Source: Citrobacter koseri ATCC BAA-895 (GTDB lineage Bacteria > Pseudomonadota > Gammaproteobacteria > Enterobacterales > Enterobacteriaceae). From it: a DNA stretch of 64,000 nucleotides. Below are positions 51,643 to 60,198 of this stretch, in pieces (the first letter of the stretch is position 1; every line of letters starts with the position of its first letter). The stretch covers positions 4,030,001 to 4,094,000 of the forward strand of contig NC_009792.1 of the NCBI RefSeq assembly GCF_000018045.1, written 5' to 3'. The notes under the pieces were generated by a model. That model ran no database searches. It was not told the origin of the DNA and was given only the letters and a program-made list of their open reading frames with translations. The translations under genes were made by a program, and so were the position numbers.

Positions 51643-53055
51643 TTACGGCGCCGGGTTCACCAGCATTTGTCCGATAGACCCCCGGTCGGCCATTTCCAGC
51701 GTCTGGCTGTTGAAGTAGAACGGGAAGTGCGCCCAGGAAGGCTGTCCGTAATAAACCAGTAATTCCACCTGTCCGTCCACCCATACCGTATCTTTCCAGC
51801 CCCGATCTTCCGGGAACGGCATGGCGCCATTGACGTTGCGGATCAGGAAAGAGACACCCTCAATATGGAAAGGCTGCGGCATATCGGCGCGAACGGTCCA
51901 GCGCTCCCAGGAACCTTGCTGGGCGGTGATATCAATGCGGTTGACATCCCACAATTGCCCGTTGATGCCGGGATCGTCCCCGAGGCTGATATCCCGACTG
52001 CGAATCGGCGCGCCGCTGACAATCTCCGTGGGCAATAAACGCATCGGCAGGCTGTCAGTCACCAGCGGCAGTAGCCCGGTTGGCCGTAAGGTCAGCACCA
52101 GCGTAGAGACCAGAATGCTGGAAGGTTCAAAGAAGCCACGGATGCGATCGACAATACTGGCCGCTTCCCCGCAGGTGATCGACACCTCATCGCCATTGGT
52201 CATATCGACCAGAATTTCCCGGCGTTCACCGGGCGCCAGCGACAGTTGTTTAACGGACACCGGCGCGGGTAAAAGTCCCTGATCGCCAGAAATAACATGC
52301 AGCGCGCGACCGTCGCTCATTTGCAACTGGTAACGGCGAGAGTTCGACGCATTCAGCAAGCGCAGTCGTACCCAGCCGCGGGAAACCTCCACGTAAGGAC
52401 TCTGTGCGCCGTTGACCAGCAGCGTATCGCCAACAAACCCGCCGCTGCCCGGTTCGCTGTACTCCGGCGTACCGAAATTATCCAGTCGCTTATCCTGGAT
52501 AATGATCGGGAAATCATCCACGCCGTAATGATTGGGGATCGGCAGCGATTTGCTGACCTCATCCTCGATCAGCCACATCCCGGCAAGGCCGTTATAGACC
52601 TGCTGCGCGGTACGGTTTGGCGTATTGGCGTGATACCACAGCACGGCGGCGTTCTGACGAATCGGCAATACCGGCGCCCAGTCAGCATTGGGCGACATCA
52701 TCCGCGCAGGGCCGCCCATCAGCGGCCCCGGCACCTGCAATCCGCTGACGGTCATGGAGACATTTTCAGTCAGACGGTTGCTGTAGATGAGCTTAACGTC
52801 ATCCCCTTTCCAGACGCGAATCGTCGGCCCCAGGTAACGCCCGTTAATCCCCCAGACGGGCGCGCGCGTACCCTGCGTAAAGGACCAGTGCGCGCGCTGC
52901 AACGTCATAAACAACGGCTGCCCGCGACGGGACTCCAGCAGCGGCGGAACGGGCAGAGGCTGCTGCTGACCGGCTGCATTAGCCTTCAGCGGAACGGCAC
53001 CGGCACACAGTGCGATCCCCGAAGCCTGAATGAACTGACGCCGACTGAGTGACAT
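51643..53055 (-). CDS. ftsP: Cell division protein FtsP (SufI)
   Basis: This 470-residue periplasmic protein belongs to the multicopper oxidase superfamily but lacks the copper-ligand His clusters. It protects the divisome under stress. A Tat signal is seen in SRRQFIQASGIALCAGAVPLKANA, a substrate much used in Tat studies. Three cupredoxin-like domains follow. ATG at 53055 gives the E. coli length; the frame continues eight codons upstream. plsC lies 70 bases upstream in the same direction, so the two may be co-transcribed. Confidence 0.97.
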   Translation of the reverse strand: MSLSRRQFIQASGIALCAGAVPLKANAAGQQQPLPVPPLLESRRGQPLFMTLQRAHWSFTQGTRAPVWGINGRYLGPTIRVWKGDDVKLIYSNRLTENVSMTVSGLQVPGPLMGGPARMMSPNADWAPVLPIRQNAAVLWYHANTPNRTAQQVYNGLAGMWLIEDEVSKSLPIPNHYGVDDFPIIIQDKRLDNFGTPEYSEPGSGGFVGDTLLVNGAQSPYVEVSRGWVRLRLLNASNSRRYQLQMSDGRALHVISGDQGLLPAPVSVKQLSLAPGERREILVDMTNGDEVSITCGEAASIVDRIRGFFEPSSILVSTLVLTLRPTGLLPLVTDSLPMRLLPTEIVSGAPIRSRDISLGDDPGINGQLWDVNRIDITAQQGSWERWTVRADMPQPFHIEGVSFLIRNVNGAMPFPEDRGWKDTVWVDGQVELLVYYGQPSWAHFPFYFNSQTLEMADRGSIGQMLVNPAP

Positions 53056-53125
53056 ATAAGCTCCATTTAAAACAGACAAAGAGTGCGCAGGAAGTCGTTT
53101 CCCACAAAAACGCGATCACACTGAT

Positions 53126-53863
53126 TCAGACTTTGCCGGTCGCTTCGCGATCTGCAATTTCCTGATCGAGTTCTGCAATTTTTTGTTCCATCAACGAGCG
53201 GCAATGCGCCGCCAGTTCACGAACCTGATCCTTACCAAACTGGCTGATGTCCACCGGCGGCAGCATCTCTACAATCACCAGACCGTTATTCAGTCGGTTA
53301 AGCTTAATTTTATTCGATGTATTGGAAACACACACCGGAATCACCGGAACACCGGCGGCGATAGCGGCATGAAAGGCGCCGGTTTTAAACGGCAGCAGGC
53401 CACGGCCACGGCTGCGCGTTCCTTCCGGGAACATCCAGATAGAGATACGGCGCTTTTTAAAATGGCTCACCACTTCCGCGATTGTGCCGTGCGCTTTGGC
53501 ACGATTATTTCGGTCAATCAACAAGTTACCGGTTAACCAGTACAGCTGGCCAAAAAACGGGATCCAGACCAGGCTCTTTTTGCCGACCGTCACCGTAGGC
53601 GGTTGCACAATGTTGGCTGCCGTCACCATATCGTAGTTGTTCTGATGGTTAGCGATATAGATAGCGTTGCCATAGCTTTCGGCATCAGCAGGCTTACGGC
53701 ACTCCACCTTCAGGCCATAAAGCGGCGCCAGACGGCCAAACATATGGCCAAACGTCGCGACGTGCTTCGGGTTACGCGGGCTGAAAAGGCAGTAGATCGA
53801 ACCGAAAATGCAGACAAGAATGCAGTAAATAACGGTAATGATTAGACGAAAGATATATAGCAT
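53126..53863 (-). CDS. plsC: 1-acyl-sn-glycerol-3-phosphate acyltransferase PlsC
   Basis: This 245-residue inner-membrane enzyme makes phosphatidic acid from lysophosphatidic acid in phospholipid synthesis. The catalytic HX4D motif is H73 to D78 (NHQNNYD), and FPEGTRSRG is the phosphate-binding motif. One N-terminal hydrophobic segment (residues 3-27) anchors it. It has the E. coli length and place, between ftsP and parC. It is essential in E. coli. Confidence 0.98.
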   Translation of the reverse strand: MLYIFRLIITVIYCILVCIFGSIYCLFSPRNPKHVATFGHMFGRLAPLYGLKVECRKPADAESYGNAIYIANHQNNYDMVTAANIVQPPTVTVGKKSLVWIPFFGQLYWLTGNLLIDRNNRAKAHGTIAEVVSHFKKRRISIWMFPEGTRSRGRGLLPFKTGAFHAAIAAGVPVIPVCVSNTSNKIKLNRLNNGLVIVEMLPPVDISQFGKDQVRELAAHCRSLMEQKIAELDQEIADREATGKV

Positions 53864-54038
53864 AACAACCTCTGAAGGCCTAAGAGCGTCGCATTCTACG
53901 TCACCTGATATCAGGTTAGGGCTTTGTTAAGAGCGGCTCTCTGGAAAAGCGTATTGTTAATCGCAATGCGCGAATAAACAACGGTTTTACGGGAAATTTT
54001 ATTGTTAATCCGGCCTGACAGCATCGTTAAAACCGCAG

Positions 54039-54069
54039 GCCGGACAAGGCGTTTACGCCGCCATCCGGC
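54039..54069. repeat. REP-type palindrome after parC
   Basis: GCCGGACAAGGCG and CGCCATCCGGC (54039-54069) form a REP stem downstream of parC on minus. It probably ends parC transcription or protects its mRNA. Confidence 0.65.
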
Positions 54070-54103
54070 ACAATGAGATGGCCTGATGGCGCTTAAAATC
54101 GCC

Positions 54104-56362
54104 TTATTCTTCGCTGTCGCCGTCGCGGGCGCGTCGTGGCGAGTCAATCTCAATACGATCGATGCGCTGCAAACCGCGCATCAGCGTACCGCGACGACCG
54201 CGCTCGCCGGTCACTTTTTGCAGCTCTTCAGGGCGCAGTTTGATTTTGCGCTTGCCGACATGAATCGTGAGCGTGCTTTGCGGCGGCAGAACGTAGAGCT
54301 GGGCCAGCGTATCGTCGCCTCTGGCCGCTTCCGCAGACGGAATGTTGATGATCTTGTTCCCTTTCCCCTTCGACAACTGCGGCAGATCGCTGACCGGGAA
54401 CATCAACATACGCCCGGCGGCGGTGATCGCCAGCAGCATATCGGTTTCATCTTCAATCACCACCGGCGGCATAACGTGCGCGTTTTCCGGCAACGTGATC
54501 AGCGCTTTACCCGCGCGGTTGCGGGCGACCAGATCGTTAAAGGTACAGACGAAACCATAGCCTGCGTCCGAGGCCATCAGCAGTTTCTGCTCATCCCCTT
54601 CCATCAGCATATGCTCTACGGTCGCGCCCGGCGGCAGCGTCAGTTTACCGGTCAACGGCTCGCCCTGACCACGCGCCGACGGCAGCGTAATCGGGTCGAT
54701 GGCGTAGCTGCGCCCGGTCGTGTCGATAAACACCACCGGCTGGTTGCTCTTGCCTTTCGCCGAGGCTTTCCAGCTGTCGCCCGATTTATAGTTCAGACCC
54801 TGCGCGTCAATATCATGGCCTTTGGCGCTACGCACCCAGCCCATCTGCGACAGCACGATCGTCACCGGTTCAGACGGCAGCATGTCATGCTCGCTCATCG
54901 CTTTAGCTTCTTCACGCTCGCGCAGTGGGGAGCGGCGATCGTCGCCATACGCGTCTGAATCCGCCTGCAACTCTTTCTTCAGCAGGGTGTTCATTTTGCG
55001 CTCGGAGGCCAGAATGCCCTGCAATTGATCGCGTTCTTTCGCCAGCTCATCCTGTTCGCCGCGAATCTTCATCTCTTCCAGTTTGGCGAGATGGCGCAGT
55101 TTCAGTTCGAGGATGGCTTCGGCCTGAGTTTCCGTGATGCCAAAACGCGACATCAGCGCCGGTTTCGGTTCATCCTCATGGCGGATTATCTCAATCACTT
55201 CGTCGATATTGAGAAACGCCACCAGCAAACCTTCCAGAATATGCAGGCGCTTGAGGACTTTCTCCAGACGATAGTTCAGGCGGCGGCGTACGGTATCGCG
55301 ACGGAACGCCAGCCATTCGGTCAGGATCTCCAGCAGGTTTTTCACCGCCGGGCGACCGTCCAGACCGATCATGTTCAGGTTGATGCGGTAGCTCTTTTCC
55401 AGGTCCGTGGTCGCAAACAGGTGGTTCATCACCTGCTCCATATCCACGCGGTTGGAACGCGGCACGATCACCAGACGAGTCGGGTTTTCGTGATCGGACT
55501 CGTCGCGCAGATCGTCAACCATCGGCAGCTTTTTGTTCCGCATCTGGGCAGCGATCTGCTCCAGTACGCGAGCGCCGGACACCTGGTGCGGCAGCGCGGT
55601 AATCACCACCGCGCCATCTTCTTTTTTCCATACCGCGCGCATACGCACGGAGCCGCGACCATTTTCGTAAATCTTACGGATTTCCGCACGGGAGGTGATG
55701 ATTTCCGCTTCGGTCGGGTAGTCCGGCCCCTGCACGATATCCAGCACCTGCTCAAGCGTTGTTTTCGGCTGCTCAATCAGGGTGATCGCGGCTTTCGCCA
55801 CTTCGCGCAGGTTATGCGGCGGAATGTCTGTCGCCATCCCAACGGCGATGCCGGTGGTGCCGTTGAGCAGAATATTGGGCAGACGCGCAGGCAGCATCTT
55901 CGGCTCTTGCAAGGTGCCGTCAAAGTTCGGCACCCAGTCCGCCGTCCCCTGACCGAGTTCACTCAGCAGGACTTCCGCGTATTTCGACAGACGGGATTCG
56001 GTATAACGCATCGCCGCGAAGGATTTCGGATCGTCCGGCGCGCCCCAGTTCCCCTGCCCGTCAACCAGCGGGTAACGGTAAGAGAACGGCTGCGCCATCA
56101 GCACCATCGCTTCATAACAGGCGCTGTCGCCGTGCGGATGGTATTTACCCAGCACGTCGCCGACGGTACGGGCGGATTTTTTAAATTTGGCGCTGGCGTT
56201 CAGCCCCAGTTCAGACATCGCGTACACGATGCGACGCTGAACCGGCTTCAGTCCGTCACCAATAAACGGCAACGCCCTGTCCATGATGACGTACATGGAG
56301 TAGTTCAGATAGGCGTTTTCCGTGAATTCATGCAGCGCAAGGCGCTCTGCCATATCGCTCAT
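54104..56362 (-). CDS. parC: DNA topoisomerase IV subunit A
   Basis: This 752-residue subunit, with ParE, decatenates daughter chromosomes. The breakage tyrosine is Tyr120 (AAMRYTES). The quinolone-resistance region reads HPHGDSACYE with Ser80 and Glu84, both wild type, so no target-site resistance is encoded. The C-terminal pinwheel domain starts at about residue 490. ATG at 56362 (MSDMAERLALHEF) gives exactly the E. coli length; the frame runs 11 codons upstream. Long antisense frames exist inside it because of codon bias and are not genes. Confidence 0.98.
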   Translation of the reverse strand: MSDMAERLALHEFTENAYLNYSMYVIMDRALPFIGDGLKPVQRRIVYAMSELGLNASAKFKKSARTVGDVLGKYHPHGDSACYEAMVLMAQPFSYRYPLVDGQGNWGAPDDPKSFAAMRYTESRLSKYAEVLLSELGQGTADWVPNFDGTLQEPKMLPARLPNILLNGTTGIAVGMATDIPPHNLREVAKAAITLIEQPKTTLEQVLDIVQGPDYPTEAEIITSRAEIRKIYENGRGSVRMRAVWKKEDGAVVITALPHQVSGARVLEQIAAQMRNKKLPMVDDLRDESDHENPTRLVIVPRSNRVDMEQVMNHLFATTDLEKSYRINLNMIGLDGRPAVKNLLEILTEWLAFRRDTVRRRLNYRLEKVLKRLHILEGLLVAFLNIDEVIEIIRHEDEPKPALMSRFGITETQAEAILELKLRHLAKLEEMKIRGEQDELAKERDQLQGILASERKMNTLLKKELQADSDAYGDDRRSPLREREEAKAMSEHDMLPSEPVTIVLSQMGWVRSAKGHDIDAQGLNYKSGDSWKASAKGKSNQPVVFIDTTGRSYAIDPITLPSARGQGEPLTGKLTLPPGATVEHMLMEGDEQKLLMASDAGYGFVCTFNDLVARNRAGKALITLPENAHVMPPVVIEDETDMLLAITAAGRMLMFPVSDLPQLSKGKGNKIINIPSAEAARGDDTLAQLYVLPPQSTLTIHVGKRKIKLRPEELQKVTGERGRRGTLMRGLQRIDRIEIDSPRRARDGDSEE

Positions 56363-56461
56363 TAATCGTGGTTCCTCAACTGTTAGCCTGAACAATAACC
56401 CAGTATCCGTCAGGCAATATTGCCGCAGATACTACCTTATCTGGCGCGTTGAGTCACAAAG

Positions 56462-56485
56462 AAAAAGGGCCGCGAGTGCGGCCCT
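56462..56485 (-). terminator. Terminator of ygiW
   Basis: On minus, AGGGCCGC-ACTC-GCGGCCCT is a perfect 8-bp stem followed by TTTTTC. It lies nine bases after the ygiW stop and is a strong Rho-independent terminator. Confidence 0.88.
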
Positions 56486-56493
56486 GATGGGGT

Positions 56494-56886
56494 TTATTTG
56501 GCGACTTTGGTGATTTGCTTCACGTCGATTTCAACGGAATTCCAGTCTTTATCCACTTCGCCCTGGATTTCAACCAGGTCCTGCGGCGTTACGGTAACGC
56601 CGTTCCAGCGTTTGTGGTCGATATCGACATTCACCGTCCCGGTGGCATCCTTGAACAGATACAGATCGTCGGAGATACGCTCAACGATGTTACCGCGCAG
56701 GGTGACCCAGGCGTCATCACGCATTGATTTCGCGCTTTCTACGGTCGTATTACTCCCGTTCGGGCCAACAAACCCGCCGCCCTGACTTTGCGTCGCCGTC
56801 GGGCCAGAAAATCCACCTTGCTGAGCCGCCAGAACCGGAGCGGAACACAACGCCATTACGGCAACCATTGCAGCCAATTTTTTCAT
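56494..56886 (-). CDS. ygiW: BOF-family periplasmic stress protein YgiW
   Basis: This 130-residue periplasmic protein has a signal peptide (1-20, ending VLA) and an OB-fold domain (WVTLRGNIVERISDDLYLFK to VEIQGEVDKDW). It is homologous to VisP of Salmonella, which binds peptidoglycan sugars and affects LpxO and virulence. It is divergent from qseBC (153-base gap) and in related bacteria is regulated by QseB. The mature N-terminus is Gln/Gly-rich (AQQGGFSGPTATQSQGGGF). Terminated by a strong hairpin. Confidence 0.96.
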   Translation of the reverse strand: MKKLAAMVAVMALCSAPVLAAQQGGFSGPTATQSQGGGFVGPNGSNTTVESAKSMRDDAWVTLRGNIVERISDDLYLFKDATGTVNVDIDHKRWNGVTVTPQDLVEIQGEVDKDWNSVEIDVKQITKVAK

Positions 56887-57039
56887 GACTCTCTCTCCCT
56901 TTTTACGCTGTTTCGTCTCAATTAAATAAGGTAATCCTTAACAACTTCTTAAGGCAAAAAAAGATACTTTTTTTTCTGTACAACGCGCGCCACGACAGGG
57001 TTTACTGGCGAGAGAAAGAGTCACCGCAGGGATGAACAT

Positions 57040-57699
57040 ATGCGTATTTTACTGGTAGAAGATGACGCGCTGATTGGCGACGGCATCAAGGCGGGTTTAA
57101 GCAAAATGGGGTTCAGCGTCGACTGGTTCACCGAAGGTCGTCAGGGTAAAGAAGCGCTCTACAGCGCGCCTTATGATGCGGTGATCCTCGACCTTACGCT
57201 ACCGGGGATGGACGGGCGGGATATCCTGCGCGAATGGCGTGAACAGGGAAAACGCGAACCCGTACTGATTCTGACGGCGCGCGATGCGCTGGCGGAACGC
57301 GTGGAGGGGCTGCGTCTGGGGGCGGACGACTATCTGTGCAAACCTTTCGCGCTGATTGAAGTCGCCGCCCGCCTGGAGGCGCTGTTACGCCGCGCTAACG
57401 GCCAGGTGAGCAACGAACTGCGCCACGGCCAGGTTACGCTCAATCCCGGTAATCTGGTCGCGACGCTGGCAGGCGATCCGCTGCCCCTGAAGCCGAAAGA
57501 GTTTGCCCTGCTGGAGCTGCTGATGCGCAACGTCGGGCGCGTGTTGCCGCGTAAGCTCATCGAAGAGAAGCTGTATACCTGGGACGAAGATGTCTCCAGC
57601 AATACCATTGAGGTACATGTTCATCATTTACGCCGTAAGCTGGGCAGTGATTTTATCCGCACCGTACACGGGATCGGCTACACCCTGGGCAACCCATGA
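57040..57699 (+). CDS. qseB: Response regulator QseB
   Basis: This 219-residue OmpR-family regulator has a receiver domain with phospho-Asp51 (AVILDLTLPGMDG) and Lys in DYLCKPFAL. The winged-helix domain follows at about 125-219 (LKPKEFALLELLMRNVGRVL, VHHLRRKLGSDFIRTVHGIG). It is phosphorylated by QseC and controls flagellar, virulence and envelope genes. The stop overlaps the qseC start by four bases. ATG at 57040 follows CAGGGATGAACAT. Confidence 0.98.
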   Translation: MRILLVEDDALIGDGIKAGLSKMGFSVDWFTEGRQGKEALYSAPYDAVILDLTLPGMDGRDILREWREQGKREPVLILTARDALAERVEGLRLGADDYLCKPFALIEVAARLEALLRRANGQVSNELRHGQVTLNPGNLVATLAGDPLPLKPKEFALLELLMRNVGRVLPRKLIEEKLYTWDEDVSSNTIEVHVHHLRRKLGSDFIRTVHGIGYTLGNP

Positions 57700-59045
57700 A
57701 ACTCACACAACGTCTCAGCCTGCGCGTCAGGCTCACGCTTATTTTTCTGATACTGGCCGCCATCACCTGGGTGGCCTCCAGCTTCGTGGCCTGGAAACAG
57801 ACGACCGACAACGTCGACGAGCTGTTTGATACCCAGCTCATGCTGTTTGCGAAGCGCCTTATTACTCTGGATGTCAACGAAATCTCGGCGCCTGAACGGA
57901 TGGCGCAGACGCCGAAAAAATTGAAGCATGGTCATGTCGATGACGATGTGCTGGCCTTTGCGGTGTATACCGCCGACGGCAGAATGGTGCTGAACGATGG
58001 CGATAATGGCCGGGATATTCCCTACAGCTACCGTCGGGAAGGTTTTGATGACGGATACCTGAATGGCGATGATGATAAATGGCGTTTTGTCTGGCTGACC
58101 TCTGCGGATGGCAAGTACCGTATCGTCGTCGCTCAGGAGCTGGAGTACCGCGAGGATATGGCGCTGGCGATTGTCACCGCGCAGCTAACGCCGTGGCTGA
58201 TCGCGCTTCCGCTGATGCTGCTCATCCTGATTGTACTGCTTAGCCGGGAACTCAGGCCGCTGAAAAAGCTCGCCCAGGCGCTGCGTTTGCGCTCCCCGGA
58301 ATCGGAAGAGCCGCTTGACGATAAGGGTGTGCCAAGTGAGGTTCGTCCGTTAGTCAGCGCGCTCAACCAGTTATTTGCCCGTACGCATTCGATGATGGTG
58401 CGCGAGCGGCAATTCACGTCGGACGCAGCGCATGAGTTACGCAGCCCGCTCACTGCGCTGAAAGTACAAACCGAGGTGGCGCAGCTCTCGGACGACGACC
58501 CGCAGGCGCGTCAAAAAGCGCTCATGCAACTGCATACGGGGATTGAGCGCGCCACGCGCCTGGTGGACCAGCTCTTAACCCTTTCACGGCTCGACTCGCT
58601 CGATAACCTGCAAGATGTCGCGGAAGTCTCGCTGGAGGCACTATTGCAATCCGCCGTGATGGATATCTGGCAACCGGCCCAGCAGGCGCATATTGACGTG
58701 CGTCTGCACGTTAACGCCCACAACGTCACGCGCACGGGCCAACCGCTGCTGCTCAGCCTGCTGGTGCGCAATTTGCTGGATAACGCCATTCGTTACAGCC
58801 CACAGGGCAGCGTGGTGAACGTGACGCTGAATGCCCGGTATTTTACCGTCCGGGATAATGGCCCCGGCGTTTCGCCGGCGGTGCTGGCGCGTATCGGCGA
58901 ACGATTCTATCGCCCGCCAGGGCAGAGCGTCACCGGCAGTGGTCTGGGTTTGTCGATTGTCCGCCGCATCGCCTCGCTGCATGGGATGAGCGTCTCGTTT
59001 GGCAATGCGCCGGAAGGAGGCTTTGAAGCCGTAGTAACCTGGTGA
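57696..59045 (+). CDS. qseC: Sensor histidine kinase QseC
   Basis: This 449-residue inner-membrane sensor has a first helix (~12-31), a periplasmic domain (~35-160), a second helix (ALPLMLLILIVLL), a HAMP region, the phospho-His246 box (FTSDAAHELRSPLTALK) and the ATPase domain with NLLDNAIRYS and GSGLGLSIVRRI. It responds to autoinducer-3 and adrenergic signals in enterohaemorrhagic E. coli and Salmonella and is also a phosphatase for QseB. It is translationally coupled to qseB (ATGA overlap). Confidence 0.98.
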   Translation: MKLTQRLSLRVRLTLIFLILAAITWVASSFVAWKQTTDNVDELFDTQLMLFAKRLITLDVNEISAPERMAQTPKKLKHGHVDDDVLAFAVYTADGRMVLNDGDNGRDIPYSYRREGFDDGYLNGDDDKWRFVWLTSADGKYRIVVAQELEYREDMALAIVTAQLTPWLIALPLMLLILIVLLSRELRPLKKLAQALRLRSPESEEPLDDKGVPSEVRPLVSALNQLFARTHSMMVRERQFTSDAAHELRSPLTALKVQTEVAQLSDDDPQARQKALMQLHTGIERATRLVDQLLTLSRLDSLDNLQDVAEVSLEALLQSAVMDIWQPAQQAHIDVRLHVNAHNVTRTGQPLLLSLLVRNLLDNAIRYSPQGSVVNVTLNARYFTVRDNGPGVSPAVLARIGERFYRPPGQSVTGSGLGLSIVRRIASLHGMSVSFGNAPEGGFEAVVTW

Positions 59046-59154
59046 TCGCGAGATTATTGCGCGATGAGCAAAAGACTTTGCACATTTTGCTCATTTCGCC
59101 GGGCCGCTCATCTGCGTAAAATCTGTTTCAAACGCATTCCTGAGAGGACAAATA

Positions 59155-59736
59155 ATGAGCAACATTCTGATTATCAACGGGGCGAAAAAATTTGCGCACT
59201 CCAATGGTCAGTTGAACGACACCCTGACCGAAGTGGCGGATGGCCTTCTGCGCGACCTCGGGCATGATGTCAAAATCGTCCGCGCTGAAAGTGATTACGA
59301 TGTCAAAGCCGAAGTCCAGCACTTCGTCTGGGCTGACGTGGTTATCTGGCAGATGCCTGGCTGGTGGATGGGCGCGCCGTGGACCGTGAAAAAATACATG
59401 GATGACGTCTTTACCGAAGGCCACGGTACGCTGTACGCCAGCGATGGCCGCACCCGTTCGGACGCGTCAAAAAAATACGGTTCCGGCGGTCTGATTCAGG
59501 GGAAAAAATACATGCTTTCTCTGACCTGGAACGCACCGATGGAGGCTTTCACCGACAACGATCAGTTCTTCCACGGCGTTGGCGTGGATGGCGTATACCT
59601 GCCGTTCCACAAGGCCAATCAGTTCCTCGGAATGGAAGCGCTGCCGACCTTTATCACCAATGACGTCATCAAAATGCCGGATGTCCCGCGTTATATCGCA
59701 GAATATCTCAAGCATCTGAGCGAGATTTTTGGTTAA
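59155..59736 (+). CDS. mdaB: NADPH:quinone reductase MdaB
   Basis: This 193-residue flavodoxin-like FAD enzyme reduces quinones by two electrons with NADPH. It has the FAD phosphate-binding start MSNILIINGAKKFAHSNGQL, the QMPGWWMGAPWTVKKYMDDV motif and HGVGVDGVYLPFHKANQFLG. ATG at 59155 follows GAGAGGAC. It is followed 30 bases later by ygiN, whose product completes a quinol redox cycle, so the two are an operon. It lies just after qseC on the same strand. Confidence 0.97.
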   Translation: MSNILIINGAKKFAHSNGQLNDTLTEVADGLLRDLGHDVKIVRAESDYDVKAEVQHFVWADVVIWQMPGWWMGAPWTVKKYMDDVFTEGHGTLYASDGRTRSDASKKYGSGGLIQGKKYMLSLTWNAPMEAFTDNDQFFHGVGVDGVYLPFHKANQFLGMEALPTFITNDVIKMPDVPRYIAEYLKHLSEIFG

Positions 59737-59766
59737 CTAGTAGCCTGGAATTAGAAGGAGTTAACC

Positions 59767-60081
59767 ATGCTTACTGTCATTGCTGAAATCCGTACCCGTC
59801 CAGGTCAACATCACCGTCAGGCGGTACTGGATCAGTTTGCCAAAATCATTCCGACCGTGCTGAAAGAAGAGGGTTGCCACGGCTACGCGCCGATGGTCGA
59901 TCATGCTGCGGGCGTGGCCTTTCAGACGACCGCACCTGACTCAATCGTGATGGTTGAACAGTGGGAAAGCGTTGCGCATCTCGAAGCGCATTTGCAAACC
60001 CCACATATGAAAGCCTACGCCGAAGCCGTTAAAGGCGACGTGCTGGAAACAAGTATCCGTATTCTGGAGTCAGGCGTTTAA
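59767..60081 (+). CDS. ygiN: Quinol monooxygenase YgiN
   Basis: This 104-residue ABM-fold protein oxidises quinol (menadiol) to quinone and, with MdaB, forms a quinone redox cycle. The family signs are MLTVIAEIRTRPGQHHRQAV, the EEGCHGYAP segment and MVEQWESVAHLEAHL. ATG follows GAAGGAGTTAACC, a strong ribosome site. It is the last gene of the mdaB-ygiN operon. In E. coli the next gene is parE; here a carbohydrate locus on the other strand follows. Confidence 0.97.
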   Translation: MLTVIAEIRTRPGQHHRQAVLDQFAKIIPTVLKEEGCHGYAPMVDHAAGVAFQTTAPDSIVMVEQWESVAHLEAHLQTPHMKAYAEAVKGDVLETSIRILESGV

Positions 60082-60089
60082 GTTTTGCG

Positions 60090-60156
60090 CTAAATGCCGG
60101 ATGGCGCTTCGCTTATCCGGCCTACAGCGCATTCCCCGAATGTAGGCCCGGTAAAC
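60090..60156. repeat. REP/BIME element after ygiN
   Basis: ATGCCGGATGGCGCTTCGCT-TATCCGGCCTACA followed by GAATGTAGGCCCGGTAAACGC forms a BIME-like pair: GCCGGAT/ATCCGGC and CCTACA/TGTAGG are inverted. Placed between convergent ygiN and the glucuronyl hydrolase gene, it probably terminates one or both transcripts. Confidence 0.7.
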
Positions 60157-60165
60157 GCAGTGCCA

Positions 60166-60194
60166 CCGGGCAATTCCGGGCAATTCCGGGCAAT
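60166..60194. repeat. Short tandem repeat CCGGGCAATT x2.9
   Basis: The ten-base unit CCGGGCAATT occurs almost three times in a row (60166-60175, 60176-60185, 60186-60194) at the end of the BIME, directly before the stop of the minus-strand gene. Simple slippage of a REP end is the likely source. It may vary in copy number between strains. Confidence 0.75.
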
Positions 60195-60198
60195 ATGG

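Noticed and set aside
56080..56170. Possible quinolone-resistance changes in ParC
   Set aside because: Ser80 and Glu84 are present, so the region is wild type.
55025..56365. A 446-codon plus-strand ORF
   Set aside because: It is fully antisense to parC and arises from codon bias in a conserved gene; the protein looks like no family.
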